Source: Candidatus Nyctobacter psychrophilus (lineage in GTDB: Bacteria > Vulcanimicrobiota > Vulcanimicrobiia > Vulcanimicrobiales > Vulcanimicrobiaceae). Taken from it: 64,000 nucleotides of DNA. The stretch lies in assembly GCA_014305025.1 (NCBI GenBank), contig JACRTY010000049.1, positions 124,001 through 188,000 of the forward strand. The letters are read 5' to 3'. Below the pieces are notes generated by a model. That model had not been told where the DNA came from. It was given only the letters and a program-made list of their open reading frames with translations, and ran no database searches. Below are positions 25,127 through 34,595 of this stretch, piece by piece (the first letter of the stretch is position 1; the number at the start of each line of letters is the position of its first letter). The position numbers and the translations under genes were made by a program.

Positions 25127-27199
25127 CTAGGGCGGCGGTGCAAGAATGAGTAATTGCTTTGCGCCGGCATCGAGGAGGCGCCGCGCGAACGGCACGCCGC
25201 GCGGCCAAACCGGACGCCTCCGGGCGCCCTCGATCGCCAGCGTTCCGGCGCCTTCACGCCCGACGGTATCCATCAATTCCTGCGCTACGTCCGTTCCCGT
25301 CGTAACACTCCAGCGTGCGCGTACGCGGCGCGCGGTCGTCGCCAGCTCCTCGATGATACCCGACGGTGGCGCCTCTCCGCGGCGCATGACATGGACGACC
25401 CAGAGGTCGATCTCCAGCCGCGAAGCGATGCGCGCGCAGCGTTCGATCAGCTCGGTATCGCGCGCACGCGCCTTCACGCCGAGCATCAACCGCGTGAACG
25501 GTGAAGCGCGCTTGTCGCCTCGCGCCCGCACGACTTCGCGCAGCGCAAGTTCACGCAGCGCGGTCAACGTCTCGCTCCGAAAAGCGTGATGAAGCGCGTC
25601 GTCGATCTTGTCCGCTCCGTAGATCGTGCCCGCGCGCAAGCGCCGGCGCAACGTATCGGCGGTCGTATCGATCAAAATTACGTCGTCCGCGAGCTTCAGC
25701 ACGTCGTCGGGCACGGTCTCGACCACACGCTCTCCAGTAATCCGATGCACGGCGTCGCTCAAACCTTCGAGATGCTGCACGTCCAAGGTCGTCATCACCG
25801 AAACGCCCGCGCGCAAAGCCTGCAGCACGGCATCGTAGCGCTTCGGATTTACGGCGCCCGCCGCATTGTCGCGCGCCAATTCGTCGATGAGGGCGACCGC
25901 GGGCCGGCGCGCAAGCAACACCGGAAGATCGAGTTCGCCGTGCCGCTCGCCGTCGAGCCCCAACTCGCGCCGCGCAAGCACCGGAACCCCCTGAAGTTTT
26001 GCGGCCGTCTCCGCGCGCCCATGCGTATCGACGAACGCCACCACGACGTCGACGCCGTTCTCCAAAAGTTGATGCGCGCGATCGAGCATCGCGTATGTCT
26101 TGCCGCTGCCGGGCCCGGCCGCCAAATAGATCGTCAGCCGCCCGTAGCCGATCCGCAGCCGGTCGCCGACGGTCTGCGCGTAACGTGGAAACGTGATATC
26201 GGGCTGGACGGGCGGCCCGTATGTGGCTGCATCAACGACGAACGCATCGCGTTCGGCAGGCCGCCCCGCGATGCGGTGAGCCAGTTCGCCGTACGGCACG
26301 CTCACGAGCGTCGCCTTGAGCGCTGAGAGATGCGGTTTCATCGCATCGAAATGCTCGAGCGGCACGACGTGCGCTTCCAGCTCGTGCGAGACGGCGGCGA
26401 GGGCATCGATGTCGCGTTCCCCGACGAGCGCGATGTCGAGGGCCAGATCGAGCGCTTGCGCCAAGCTCGCAGATTTCTGCAGGAAGAGCCGTGTTTCTCC
26501 CTCTCCGGTGGCAAGCGCGAGGGCCCGTGACGCGCGCTGCGGCGTGACGTCGGGCGTTTCGAGGTCATCGATTGTTCGCAACATTATCTCGCGCAGCGTC
26601 CGCAACGCCTGCGGCGGATACATGTCCGTAACGCGGCGCGCTTGGAGTTGTTCGGGCGCCACGTCGAGTGCGATCACGTGGTCGGCTTCGCGCAAAAACG
26701 AGACGGGAACGATCTCCGTGACCGGCTCGCCGATGAGTTCTTCGGCCGTCGGTGCGACCGTTTCAAGATGCGCGATATCGAGTGCGCCCACGACCCCGAT
26801 GCCTGCCGCGCGCAACGCGAGCGCATCCTGCCAGCGCTTGCGGTGCACGCCGTCCGGAAGATTGGCATGCGCCAACTCGTCGAGCACGACGACTTGGGGT
26901 TTCGCCTCGAGCGTCGCTTCGAAATCAAAATCCTCGTACGCCACGCCATCGATGGACGCGATTCGCGGGGCACCGCGCGCGATGTGCGTGGCCATCTCCT
27001 CGAGGTCGCGGCGACCTTTGGTTGCAATGGAGCCGAGCACGACCCGGATTCCGCTCTGTTGCAGCCGCAGTGCATCGTCGAGAAGCCGGCGCGTCTTGCC
27101 GGCGCCGGGCGCGCTCGCGAGGTACACCGTCAGGCGCGCAGCCGTTGCCGTCTCTTCGCGGCGAGCCTCGGCCGTCGCCCGGCGGGTCCGATCGTTCAC
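25127..27199 (-). CDS. Tandem KdpD-sensor-domain protein without a kinase domain
   Basis: 690 aa from a GTG. Two copies of the KdpD N-terminal (PF02702-type) domain are fused. Copy 1 (about 20-215) has P-loop ASAPGAGKTRRLL and VVLDELAHANLP with KRWQDALAL; copy 2 (about 350-560) has AAGPGSGKTYAML, VDTHGRAETAA, LIDELARDN and LDVQHLEGLSDAVHRITGE. Copy 2 is closer to canonical KdpD. The C-terminal part (about 575-690) resembles a universal-stress-protein domain. There are no membrane helices, DHp or ATPase domains, and no kdpFABC or kdpE nearby. KdpD cytosolic regions bind ATP, c-di-AMP and K+-related signals; a signalling role here is inference. Confidence 0.85.
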   Translation of the reverse strand: MNDRTRRATAEARREETATAARLTVYLASAPGAGKTRRLLDDALRLQQSGIRVVLGSIATKGRRDLEEMATHIARGAPRIASIDGVAYEDFDFEATLEAKPQVVVLDELAHANLPDGVHRKRWQDALALRAAGIGVVGALDIAHLETVAPTAEELIGEPVTEIVPVSFLREADHVIALDVAPEQLQARRVTDMYPPQALRTLREIMLRTIDDLETPDVTPQRASRALALATGEGETRLFLQKSASLAQALDLALDIALVGERDIDALAAVSHELEAHVVPLEHFDAMKPHLSALKATLVSVPYGELAHRIAGRPAERDAFVVDAATYGPPVQPDITFPRYAQTVGDRLRIGYGRLTIYLAAGPGSGKTYAMLDRAHQLLENGVDVVVAFVDTHGRAETAAKLQGVPVLARRELGLDGERHGELDLPVLLARRPAVALIDELARDNAAGAVNPKRYDAVLQALRAGVSVMTTLDVQHLEGLSDAVHRITGERVVETVPDDVLKLADDVILIDTTADTLRRRLRAGTIYGADKIDDALHHAFRSETLTALRELALREVVRARGDKRASPFTRLMLGVKARARDTELIERCARIASRLEIDLWVVHVMRRGEAPPSGIIEELATTARRVRARWSVTTGTDVAQELMDTVGREGAGTLAIEGARRRPVWPRGVPFARRLLDAGAKQLLILAPPP

Positions 27200-27239
27200 G
27201 TTGCACAGGCTTCTGGGCCCGGGCGCACCCCTCCGCCGA

Positions 27240-29420
27240 CTATCCTTGGGCCGATGCGCCGGCGATTTGGGCTTCCATCACGACGGGGTCGATGGTCGGA
27301 AGACGACACGCGCCCCGTTCGCAGACGTACGCGGTCGGCCGCCCGGACAGCGTCACCTTGCCGGTTGTTAGCGGCGCGAGTTGCGCCAACGCATCGAAGT
27401 CGGCGCCTTCAGCGGCACCGAGGAGCGCCCGGTTGGGCAAGAACTCGCGTCGCAGGGGGTCGACGAAGGCCGCGGGCGGTCCCTCTCCGGCGCGCCAGAC
27501 GAGCACGATTTCGCGCGGTGCAGCGATGAAGTAATCGAGCGCCAGAAGCATGTCGTGCAGCGCCCCGGGCTGTGCGCGTAACGTCGGCGCGTAGGCATGC
27601 AGCGCCCGCTCGGCGCTCCGTCGCGGCCGGTCGTCCCCCGTGATCGTGTGCAGCCGCAGCGCGTTGAGCAGCGCAACGGATGCGCCGCTCGGTTCGGCTC
27701 CGTCGTAGTTCGGTTTCTCTCGCGCGATTAGTTTCTCGTGATCGGTTGCACTACGGAACCAGCCGCCGTGCTCCGCATCGCCGAAGAGCCGTTCGGTTCG
27801 TTCGGCGAGATGCAGGGCTTGCGCGAGCCGGCGATGATCGAAGGTCGCCTCGTACAAATCAAGCAGCGCCGCGACGAAGAACGCATCGTCTTCGAGGAAG
27901 CCCGGCCCCGAGGACCGCCCCTCTTTCCAACTGCGCTGCAACCGCTCGTCCCGGCGCAGCTGCGTCAGCACGAAATCCGCAGCGCGCGTGGCGGCGGCGA
28001 CGTAGCGGGGCTCGGCGAGGACACGACCTCCGACTGCCATCGCGGAAATCATCAACCCGTTCCATGCTGTAAGCACCTTGTCGTCGCGCAGCGGATGCGG
28101 CCGGCGTTCACGCGCGATGCGCAACGTTTCGCGGGCCGCGCCGAGCGCTTCCCACTGGTCCTCGTCGGGACGGGGAACAAACAACACGTTCTTGCCTTCG
28201 AAGTTGCCGCGCGCCGTCACACCGTAAAAGCGCATGAACGGCTCCGCTTGCGCGCCCAGACGTTCTCGAATCTGGTCCGTGCTCCAAACGAAGAACGCCC
28301 CCTCCTCACCTTCCGAATCTGCGTCCGTCGCCGAAAAGAAGCCACCTTCGGGAGATGTCATCTCGCGCACAACGTAATCGAGCGTCGTGCGCAGTATTCG
28401 CCCGAAATCGGCGCGCTTGGTGACTTGCCAAGCCTCGGCATACGCAACGGCCAGCAGGGCGTTGTCGTACAACATCTTTTCGAAGTGTGGTATGAGCCAG
28501 CGTTCATCGGTCGAGTAGCGATGAAAACCGCCGCTGAGCTGATCGTGCATCCCGCCCGCTGCCATCATCTCCAGGGCGTGCTCGGCCATCTGCAGCGATG
28601 CTGTGTCGCCGGTACGGTGATGGTGCCTCAGCAGGAGCCGAACCGGCATACTCGACGGAAACTTCGGTGCACCCCGGATGCCGCCGTTTACGGAATCGTG
28701 CGCACGCTCATAGAAGTGCGCCGCCGCGTCGAGGACGTCGGTGCCGGGTAGTGCATCTGCCGCAGCCGTGCCGCCGGTTCGCGTCATCGCTGCGCCGATG
28801 GCGGCCGTGATCGATTGCGCCGCCTCTGCGACGCGCTGCGGGTCGGCACGATAGAGTTCCGCCAGTTGTTGCGCGATGGCGAGAAACCCGCGCCGCGCGC
28901 CACGTTCGCCATCGCGCGCCGGCAGATACGTGGCGGCGAAGAACGGGCGACGCTCGGCATCCAGCCACACGCTCATCGGCCAACCGCCGTGCCCGCTTAG
29001 CGCCGTAACCGCCGTCATGTACACCGTATCGACGTCGGGTCGCTCTTCGCGGTCCACTTTGATCGCGACGTAGTGCTCGTTGAGGAAGCGCGCGATCTCG
29101 ACGTCCTCGAACGACTCCTCTTCCATCACGTGACACCAGTGGCACGTCGAATAGCCGACGGAGAGAAACACCGCAATGCCGCGCCGCCGTGCTTCGTCGA
29201 ACGCCTCATCCCCCCACGGATACCAATTCACGGGATTGTGCGCGTGCTGGCGCAGATACGGACTCGTCTCGAGGATCAGTCGATTCGTAAAGTGAGCGAC
29301 GTCGCCGTCACGATGCCGCGTGCGGGGTGTTTCTCCGCGCGGCCGGTTCGCGAGCGCAGCAGCAATCCGCAGACGGACTTCGTCCGAAAATGGCGCGGCT
29401 CCAGGCGCGTTAAGCCCCAT
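27240..29420 (-). CDS. YyaL-type thioredoxin-domain protein (DUF255)
   Basis: 726 aa from the ATG at 29420, close to the usual 650-700. The N-terminal thioredoxin-like domain has [25 protein letters not shown] and [17 protein letters not shown] with a CxxC pair, then [19 protein letters not shown]-type residues. The rest is an alpha/alpha toroid like glycosyl/N-acylglucosamine epimerases ([39 protein letters not shown]). Members are often described as spermatogenesis-associated protein 20-like; activity is not established. It is divergent from serA across a 172 bp gap. Confidence 0.92.
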   Translation of the reverse strand: MGLNAPGAAPFSDEVRLRIAAALANRPRGETPRTRHRDGDVAHFTNRLILETSPYLRQHAHNPVNWYPWGDEAFDEARRRGIAVFLSVGYSTCHWCHVMEEESFEDVEIARFLNEHYVAIKVDREERPDVDTVYMTAVTALSGHGGWPMSVWLDAERRPFFAATYLPARDGERGARRGFLAIAQQLAELYRADPQRVAEAAQSITAAIGAAMTRTGGTAAADALPGTDVLDAAAHFYERAHDSVNGGIRGAPKFPSSMPVRLLLRHHHRTGDTASLQMAEHALEMMAAGGMHDQLSGGFHRYSTDERWLIPHFEKMLYDNALLAVAYAEAWQVTKRADFGRILRTTLDYVVREMTSPEGGFFSATDADSEGEEGAFFVWSTDQIRERLGAQAEPFMRFYGVTARGNFEGKNVLFVPRPDEDQWEALGAARETLRIARERRPHPLRDDKVLTAWNGLMISAMAVGGRVLAEPRYVAAATRAADFVLTQLRRDERLQRSWKEGRSSGPGFLEDDAFFVAALLDLYEATFDHRRLAQALHLAERTERLFGDAEHGGWFRSATDHEKLIAREKPNYDGAEPSGASVALLNALRLHTITGDDRPRRSAERALHAYAPTLRAQPGALHDMLLALDYFIAAPREIVLVWRAGEGPPAAFVDPLRREFLPNRALLGAAEGADFDALAQLAPLTTGKVTLSGRPTAYVCERGACRLPTIDPVVMEAQIAGASAQG

Positions 29421-29592
29421 ACCCGTTCGTTCGTCGCCGCGCGGATCCGCGTTCACTGTTGGGTGTGGTCCACGGGCCAGTACTGCGGCTCGACGTGGAG
29501 CTGCACCTCGCGAGCCACTACGCCGAAATCGCGGCGAGCCACGCTGATGAGCGGGGCGAGTCGCGACGGTTGCGAAAGCGGACGCGTACAGG

Positions 29593-31191
29593 ATGTCTTC
29601 GCGTTCGAGCGCCCGCGTCGTCGTTGCCGAGCCGTTTTCCGATTCCGGAATTGACGTCTTGCGCCGCGCCGGCATCGAGATCGTATCGGTCGTCGGGCGC
29701 CCCCTCGAAGCGCTGCAGGCGGCACTCGCCGATGCGCACGCACTGATCGTGCGCTCGGAAACGCCGGTCGACCGCGCTCTTCTGGCCCATGCCCCAAACC
29801 TTGCCGTCGTGGCACGTGCCGGAGTCGGCGTCGATGCGATCGACGTTGCGGCCGCGACCGAGGCCGGGATCGTCGTTCTCAATACGCCGGCCGCCAACAC
29901 GCTTGCCGCTACCGAACAGACCTTCGCATTGTTACTCTCGCTCGTGCGCCACATCCCGGACGCCGCCGCCTCTCTGCGCGCCGGTCGCTGGGAGCGCAAG
30001 CCCTTCATCGGCTCGGAACTCTACGGCAAGGTGCTGGGCATCGTCGGACTCGGACGCATCGGTGGCGCCGTTGCCGCGCGAGCCGCCGCCTTCGGAATGA
30101 CGCTCCTCGCGGCCGACCCGTTCCTTCCTCGCGTGCGCGCCGAAGCGCTCGGCGCAGAACTTCTTGACCTCGACGATCTGCTCGCGCGGGCGGACATCGT
30201 CACGCTGCACGTTCCGCTCAACGCGCAGACCCGTGGGCTGATCGACGCTGCCAGACTCGCGCTGATGCCAGCGCATGCAGTACTCGTAAATTGCGCGCGC
30301 GGCGGCGTCGTAGACGAACCGGCACTGTACGAAGCGCTCGAAGAAGGCCGGTTACGCGGCGCGGCGCTCGACGTCGTCGCAAGCGAACCACCCGCGCCAG
30401 GCAGCATCGGCGCGCGCTTGCAGCGCCATCCCAAGGTTATCGCGACTCCACACCTCGGCGGTTCGACGGTCGAGGCACTCGAGCGCATCGCGCTCGAACT
30501 GGCCCACGATGTCGTGAGCGTTCTCCTGGGCGGACCCGCGGCAGCGGCCGTGAATGCGCCGGTTGCCGCCGGGGCGGATGCGGCGTTGCTCAGGCCCTTC
30601 GTCGAACTTGCATACCGTCTGGGCAAACTCTACGCGCAAGTCGCTCACGAACGGGCGCTGCCGCCTCTGGTGCTCGTTATGCAAGGCCGCATTGCAGCAT
30701 TCGACGGCGAACCCGTCGTGACGGCGTTTCTGTCAGGACTCCTGCAGACCACGACGTCTCGTCGCGTTTCGATCGTCAATGCGCGCGCGATTGCGCAGGA
30801 ACTCGGGCTGACCATCGAGCTACGCAGCGACGATCGAACCAGCGGCGCCTTTGCCGCGACGTTGCGCGTCACCGGCGGCGCAACATCGCTTGCAGGCACA
30901 AGCGTTAGGGGACACCCGCGCATCATCGCGGTCGACGGATTCGAAGTCGACATGCTGCTGCAGGGTTCGCTGCTGGCGACCCGCCACCGCGACGTGCCTG
31001 GTATGGTGGGGCGGGTCGGCACGATCCTCGGTGAAGACGCGGTCAACATCTCGACGATGCAGGTCGCGCGGACCGACGCCGGAGGCGACGCCCTGATGAT
31101 ACTGGGCATCGACCGTCGCGCCGGCCCCGAAACGATCGAGCGCATTCGGGCGATCCCGGGGGTCGGCAGCGTACGCGCCTTCGAAGCATGA
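29593..31191 (+). CDS. serA: D-3-phosphoglycerate dehydrogenase (long, ACT-containing form)
   Basis: 532 aa. First step of serine synthesis: oxidation of 3-phosphoglycerate with NAD+. The NAD loop is [17 protein letters not shown]; the catalytic Arg lies in [13 protein letters not shown], the Glu in the following region and the His in [14 protein letters not shown]. An intervening (ASB) domain of about 130 residues and a C-terminal ACT domain ([23 protein letters not shown]) match the mycobacterial-type form, usually feedback-inhibited by serine. The stop overlaps the histidine phosphatase start (ATGA). Confidence 0.95.
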   Translation: MSSRSSARVVVAEPFSDSGIDVLRRAGIEIVSVVGRPLEALQAALADAHALIVRSETPVDRALLAHAPNLAVVARAGVGVDAIDVAAATEAGIVVLNTPAANTLAATEQTFALLLSLVRHIPDAAASLRAGRWERKPFIGSELYGKVLGIVGLGRIGGAVAARAAAFGMTLLAADPFLPRVRAEALGAELLDLDDLLARADIVTLHVPLNAQTRGLIDAARLALMPAHAVLVNCARGGVVDEPALYEALEEGRLRGAALDVVASEPPAPGSIGARLQRHPKVIATPHLGGSTVEALERIALELAHDVVSVLLGGPAAAAVNAPVAAGADAALLRPFVELAYRLGKLYAQVAHERALPPLVLVMQGRIAAFDGEPVVTAFLSGLLQTTTSRRVSIVNARAIAQELGLTIELRSDDRTSGAFAATLRVTGGATSLAGTSVRGHPRIIAVDGFEVDMLLQGSLLATRHRDVPGMVGRVGTILGEDAVNISTMQVARTDAGGDALMILGIDRRAGPETIERIRAIPGVGSVRAFEA

Positions 31192-31832
31192 TCTGGCTTG
31201 CGCGGCACGGAGAAACGGCGTGGAACATTGCCGGCCGTTATCAAGGACGACTCGAATCGTCGCTGACGTCGCGCGGGATGCAACAAGCGATAGCGCTCGC
31301 CGAACACGTCGCGGCCCTTTGGGCGAACGGCCAGTGCGTCCCGCGCCGCCTCGTTTCCTCGCCGCTGGAGCGCTGCACGGCAACGGCCCAACAGATGGCA
31401 CGGCGGCTTCATCTCGACGTGGAGACCGATGCGCGCCTCATCGAAATCGCGCACGGGACGTGGGAAGGCCGGTACAAGGGCGCGCTCGAGCGTGACGATT
31501 TTGAACGCTATCGCCTGTGGCGCGACCATCCCGAGCGCGTTGTTTTTCCCGGGGGTGAATCACTCGCGGACGTTCGGCTGCGCTGGAAGAGCTTCGCCGC
31601 CGAGTTGCTGCGCCATCGGCAGAACACGCTCGTCGTCACCCACGATGCCGTCATTCGGTGCGCGTTACTCGAAATTCAGGGTCGCGCGTTGGACGAGTTT
31701 TGGACGGTACGCGTCGAGAACGGCGCCTACGCAGCGATCGCGTCAGCCGACGGCGGGTTCACGGTCGTCCATGAATGCGTTGCCGATTTCCTCGGCAACC
31801 TACGCGCGGACTCCGCGGGCCAAGCGTTGTAG
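31188..31832 (+). CDS. Histidine phosphatase family protein, candidate metal-independent phosphoserine phosphatase
   Basis: 214 aa. The phosphoglycerate mutase-like fold is shown by LARHGETAWN (phospho-His), SSPLERCTATAQQMA, IEIAHGTWEGRYKG and LVVTHDAVIRC with the second catalytic His. It begins inside the serA stop codon (ATGA), implying coupled synthesis. Known small members include cobalamin phosphatases, PhoE-type broad phosphatases and metal-independent phosphoserine phosphatases. Coupling to serA makes the last most attractive here, as the final step of serine synthesis. That is inference from context; the fold alone does not decide it. No serB is in the window. Confidence 0.88.
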   Translation: MIWLARHGETAWNIAGRYQGRLESSLTSRGMQQAIALAEHVAALWANGQCVPRRLVSSPLERCTATAQQMARRLHLDVETDARLIEIAHGTWEGRYKGALERDDFERYRLWRDHPERVVFPGGESLADVRLRWKSFAAELLRHRQNTLVVTHDAVIRCALLEIQGRALDEFWTVRVENGAYAAIASADGGFTVVHECVADFLGNLRADSAGQAL

Positions 31833-31969
31833 AACGCAAACCAACGTCCGTCTCGCCGTGCGCTTTCCTTCTTTGCTCCTGCGGTCATTCCACGCTTTTG
31901 CGGCGCCTTTACGGGCACGAAGCGTCCGCACCATTTGCTGTAAACCCGTACCGGAGGCAGATCGCTGAT

Positions 31970-32653
31970 CTAGCGCGCCACACGCGCTCCGGCCAGTGCC
32001 GTGCGCGCGTCTTCGCGGGCGTCGGTCTTGACCATCATGATCACGTTGTCGCCGACGCGCACGACGGTATCTCCGCTCGGAATGACCAGCTCCTCATCCT
32101 TGCGATCGACGGCGACCACGATCGATGAGCGCGGGAGGCCCACGTCGATGATCCGCCGTCCATCCGCCGGGGAGCCGGGCGGGATCGAGAGTTTGACCAG
32201 TTCGAGGTCGCCGTCGCGCAGGCGCCCGATCAACGAGAGTTCGGTGACGTTGACGTGCTCGTTGATGGCGTCGAGGATCATCTCGGTCGATGAAATGAGC
32301 TGGACCGGTGTCGTGGTATCGAGCGACTCGAAAATCGTCTTGTTCTTGGGGTTGTTGACGCGGGCGATGCAGCGCGCCGCCGAATGTTTCTTCGCGATCA
32401 AACAGACGACGAGATTGTCTTCGTCATCGCCCGTGTCGGCGACGACGACGTCCGCGCGTCCGAGTCCCGCAGCCTCGAGCACCAGCGGGTCGCACCCGTC
32501 CCCGACCATGGTGATGTCGGTGTCGAGCAGATTCGCCATCAGGTTGGCTTTGCGCGCTTGCTTCTCGATCAGCACGACCTCATGATCTTGCGCGAGCAAG
32601 CCGCGCGCGAGATACGTTCCCACCTTACCGCCGCCGACGATGATGACGAACAT
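31970..32653 (-). CDS. trkA: TrkA-family K+ uptake regulatory protein (RCK domains)
   Basis: 227 aa. The Rossmann N-terminus is FVIIVGGGKVGTYLARGLLAQDHEVVLIE with a full GxGxxG and acidic strand end, then ADVVVADTGDDEDNLVVCLIAKK. The C-terminal TrkA_C domain (about 140-225) has LVKLSIPPGSPADGRRIIDVGLPRSSIVVAV. It would gate a TrkH/KtrB channel in response to nucleotides. A second, related gene precedes it by 9 bp, and no channel gene is in the window. Confidence 0.9.
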   Translation of the reverse strand: MFVIIVGGGKVGTYLARGLLAQDHEVVLIEKQARKANLMANLLDTDITMVGDGCDPLVLEAAGLGRADVVVADTGDDEDNLVVCLIAKKHSAARCIARVNNPKNKTIFESLDTTTPVQLISSTEMILDAINEHVNVTELSLIGRLRDGDLELVKLSIPPGSPADGRRIIDVGLPRSSIVVAVDRKDEELVIPSGDTVVRVGDNVIMMVKTDAREDARTALAGARVAR

Positions 32654-32662
32654 GTGAGGTCC

Positions 32663-33343
32663 CTAAGCCGAAAGTCTGATCGGTACGTCTTGGGTCGTCG
32701 CCGCAAAGCGCGCCACGAACTCGGAAAGCGCCTCGGGCGCGACGATCACGTTGATTTCGTCGCCGGACGCGAGTTCGTCGTGCGGCGCGGCCACCGACAC
32801 CCGGCTGCCGCGGCGGACGGCGGCAACCCGTACAGCTCCCGGCTTCTCGACGTCGGAGACACTGAGGCCTCCATCGCCCGGACGGAGGGTGACGGCAAGC
32901 GACGACAGTCGCCCGAAATCGAACGACGGGACCGACTCGTACGGCATGTGCATCAGCTTGTCACGCACGATCTTCGCGCCGATCGTCGTCGGGCAGACCG
33001 TCTCGATGCCAAGTTCACGGTACAGTTGTCCGCGCGGCGGATCGTAAATGCGCGCTACGATCTTCTTGATGCCGAACATGCGCTGCGCAATCAACGCGGC
33101 CATGACGTTGCGGTTGTCGCCATCGGTCACGGCGATGAATCCGTCGGCATGGTCGGCGCCTGCTCGCCGTAGCACGTCGTAATCGATTCCGGTTCCGACT
33201 TCCACGCGTCCGGCGAAGTGATTGCCCAACCGCTTGAAGGCGGCAGGGCTTTCGTCGACGACGACGACCTCATGCGACTCGGCGCTCAGAAGTTTTGCGA
33301 GAGTCGATCCGACGCGACCACACCCGACGATGACGTATTTCAT
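32663..33343 (-). CDS. trkA: TrkA-family K+ uptake regulatory protein (RCK domains), paralog
   Basis: 226 aa. It opens with KYVIVGCGRVGSTLAKLLSAESHEVVVVDE (GxGxxG), followed by HADGFIAVTDGDNRNVMAALIAQR. The C-terminal domain has VRVAAVRRGSRVSVAAPHDELASGDEINVIV. It is clearly a paralog of the next gene in the same orientation. Two small single-RCK proteins could form a hetero-ring like the two halves of the long E. coli TrkA. Inverted repeats lie in its leader, upstream of the tRNA. Confidence 0.9.
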   Translation of the reverse strand: MKYVIVGCGRVGSTLAKLLSAESHEVVVVDESPAAFKRLGNHFAGRVEVGTGIDYDVLRRAGADHADGFIAVTDGDNRNVMAALIAQRMFGIKKIVARIYDPPRGQLYRELGIETVCPTTIGAKIVRDKLMHMPYESVPSFDFGRLSSLAVTLRPGDGGLSVSDVEKPGAVRVAAVRRGSRVSVAAPHDELASGDEINVIVAPEALSEFVARFAATTQDVPIRLSA

Positions 33344-33350
33344 GAACCGG

Positions 33351-33387
33351 CCCAGGTTGTTCGAACGCGCTCGCAGCCGAACCTGGG
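33351..33387. repeat. Inverted repeat in the trkA leader
   Basis: Perfect 8 bp arms CCCAGGTT (33351-33358) and AACCTGGG (33380-33387), spaced by 21 nt, begin 7 bp upstream of the trkA start. A further GCCCGC/GCGGGC pair (33389-33394 and 33404-33409) follows. They could be an operator or a structured 5' leader for trkA; nothing more can be said. Confidence 0.4.
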
Positions 33388-33456
33388 CGCCCGCCCGGGT
33401 TCAGCGGGCAGGACCGGTGCCGGGCTCCCAGAATCGCAGGTCGTTCTGCAGGGAAT

Positions 33457-33533
33457 CGGGGCGTAGCTCAGCTTGGTAGAGCGCTGCGTTCGGGACGCAG
33501 AGGCCACAGGTTCAAATCCTGCCGCCCCGACCA
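33457..33533 (+). tRNA. tRNA-Pro (anticodon CGG)
   Basis: A complete 77 nt cloverleaf with encoded CCA. The acceptor stem CGGGGCG pairs with CGCCCCG, the D-stem is GCTC/GAGC, and the anticodon stem CTGCG/CGCAG encloses loop TTCGGGA with anticodon CGG at 33491-33493. The T-arm has TTCAAAT. It reads CCG, a heavily used proline codon in this G+C-rich sequence. Confidence 0.96.
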
Positions 33534-33557
33534 GCTCGCTCGCTAAGGCAAATAACA

Positions 33558-33953
33558 CTGTTCGCTCGTTTCAATCCAGCGGCAAAGCGTGTCTTGCGTA
33601 CAGCAGAGCAGGCGTGCCGAAATCACAATCATTACTACGTCGGCGTCGGCCATGTACTGTTGGCATTGCTGGAGGAACGTGATGCCGCGATCGAAGCGCG
33701 GCTCGCCTCGGGCGGCCATTCGGCGCCCGAAGTGATCGATGACGTCCGACGCGCGATCGGGACGGGGGAAGAGCGTCTGTGGGACGGCATCCTTATAACT
33801 CCCCGCGTCAGCCGCATCATCGAGATCGCCGAGACGAGGGTCCCCACGACGCTGCCGCTCGAGCCGGCGCACCTTTTCGACGCCATCGAAGCCGAGGGAG
33901 GCCTGTTCGCAGAATTGCTGAGCCGCTACGTCGGAAACACGCGCGTCTCGTGA
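33558..33953 (+). CDS. Clp N-terminal repeat domain protein
   Basis: Residues start as LFARFNPAAKRVLRTAEQACR, then YYVGVGHVLLALLEERDAAIEARL, a good match to the paired-repeat N-domain of ClpA/ClpB/ClpC. The family's FxRFxxxAxxVL opening fixes the N-terminus close to 33558, where the codon is CTG with AAGG about 9 nt upstream. The first standard start (TTG at 33594) would cut off the first helix. The protein is about 131 aa and has one N-domain and no ATPase, so it may be an adaptor or substrate-binding stand-alone protein. It begins 24 bp after the tRNA. Confidence 0.8.
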   Translation: MFARFNPAAKRVLRTAEQACRNHNHYYVGVGHVLLALLEERDAAIEARLASGGHSAPEVIDDVRRAIGTGEERLWDGILITPRVSRIIEIAETRVPTTLPLEPAHLFDAIEAEGGLFAELLSRYVGNTRVS

Positions 33954-33971
33954 CGGTAAACTGACGCCGAC

Positions 33972-34595
33972 GTGCCGCATTTCGCGAACTTCTTTTTGAG
34001 CCTCGTCGACCATGCCGGGTATGGTGGACTCTTCCTCGTCATGACCATCGGCAACATGGGCGTTCCAATCGGGGCGGAACTGATCGTGCCGGCCGCGGGG
34101 GCGCTTGCCGCCACCGGACACCTCTCGAGCCTGTGGCTGGCGGCCACGGTCGCGACCCTTGGCGAGGTCGTCGGCGGCTCGATTCTCTACGCGATCGGCT
34201 ATGCGGGCGGGCGCCCGTTCGTCGTGCGCTACGGGCGGTATTTCAAGCTCAGCGAGCAAAAGCTCGACGCCTTCGGCGACTTTTACGAGCGCCATGGCAG
34301 CGTCGTCGTGTTCGTGTGCCGCTTCATCCCCTTCGTCCGCGGCGTTTCGGCGCTGCCGGCGGGTGTGTCACGCATGCCCAAGCGATACTTTCTTGCATAC
34401 ACTGCGGCGGGTTCGGCGGTCTTCTGTTTTGGGCTGGCATGGCTCGGAAGCGTTTTCGGACACCACATCGATGAAATCACACCGCAAATTCATAGGATCT
34501 CGTTTCTGGTGGCCGTGGCCATCATCGTCGCGATCATCGTCGCCGTGGTCGCCACGGTCGCGCGCTCGCGGCGTCGTAGCGCTAAAACGATTTAG
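33972..34595 (+). CDS. DedA-family membrane protein
   Basis: 207 aa from a GTG. About five membrane segments and the DedA/SNARE-associated core are seen: NMGVPIGAELIVPAAGALAA with the re-entrant helix and Glu, GEVVGGSILYAIGYAGGRP, FYERHGSVVVFVCRFIPFVRG with the conserved Arg pair region, and a Lys/Arg-rich C-terminus. Members act in lipid (undecaprenyl-phosphate or phospholipid) translocation. The stop lies inside the signal peptide region of the next gene. Confidence 0.92.
   Translation: MPHFANFFLSLVDHAGYGGLFLVMTIGNMGVPIGAELIVPAAGALAATGHLSSLWLAATVATLGEVVGGSILYAIGYAGGRPFVVRYGRYFKLSEQKLDAFGDFYERHGSVVVFVCRFIPFVRGVSALPAGVSRMPKRYFLAYTAAGSAVFCFGLAWLGSVFGHHIDEITPQIHRISFLVAVAIIVAIIVAVVATVARSRRRSAKTI

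Noticed and set aside
29453-29592. Minus-strand segment ending [17 protein letters not shown] in the DUF255-serA gap
   Set aside because: It reads like protein but has no start codon in the gap and no recognised family; the frame otherwise runs into serA antisense.
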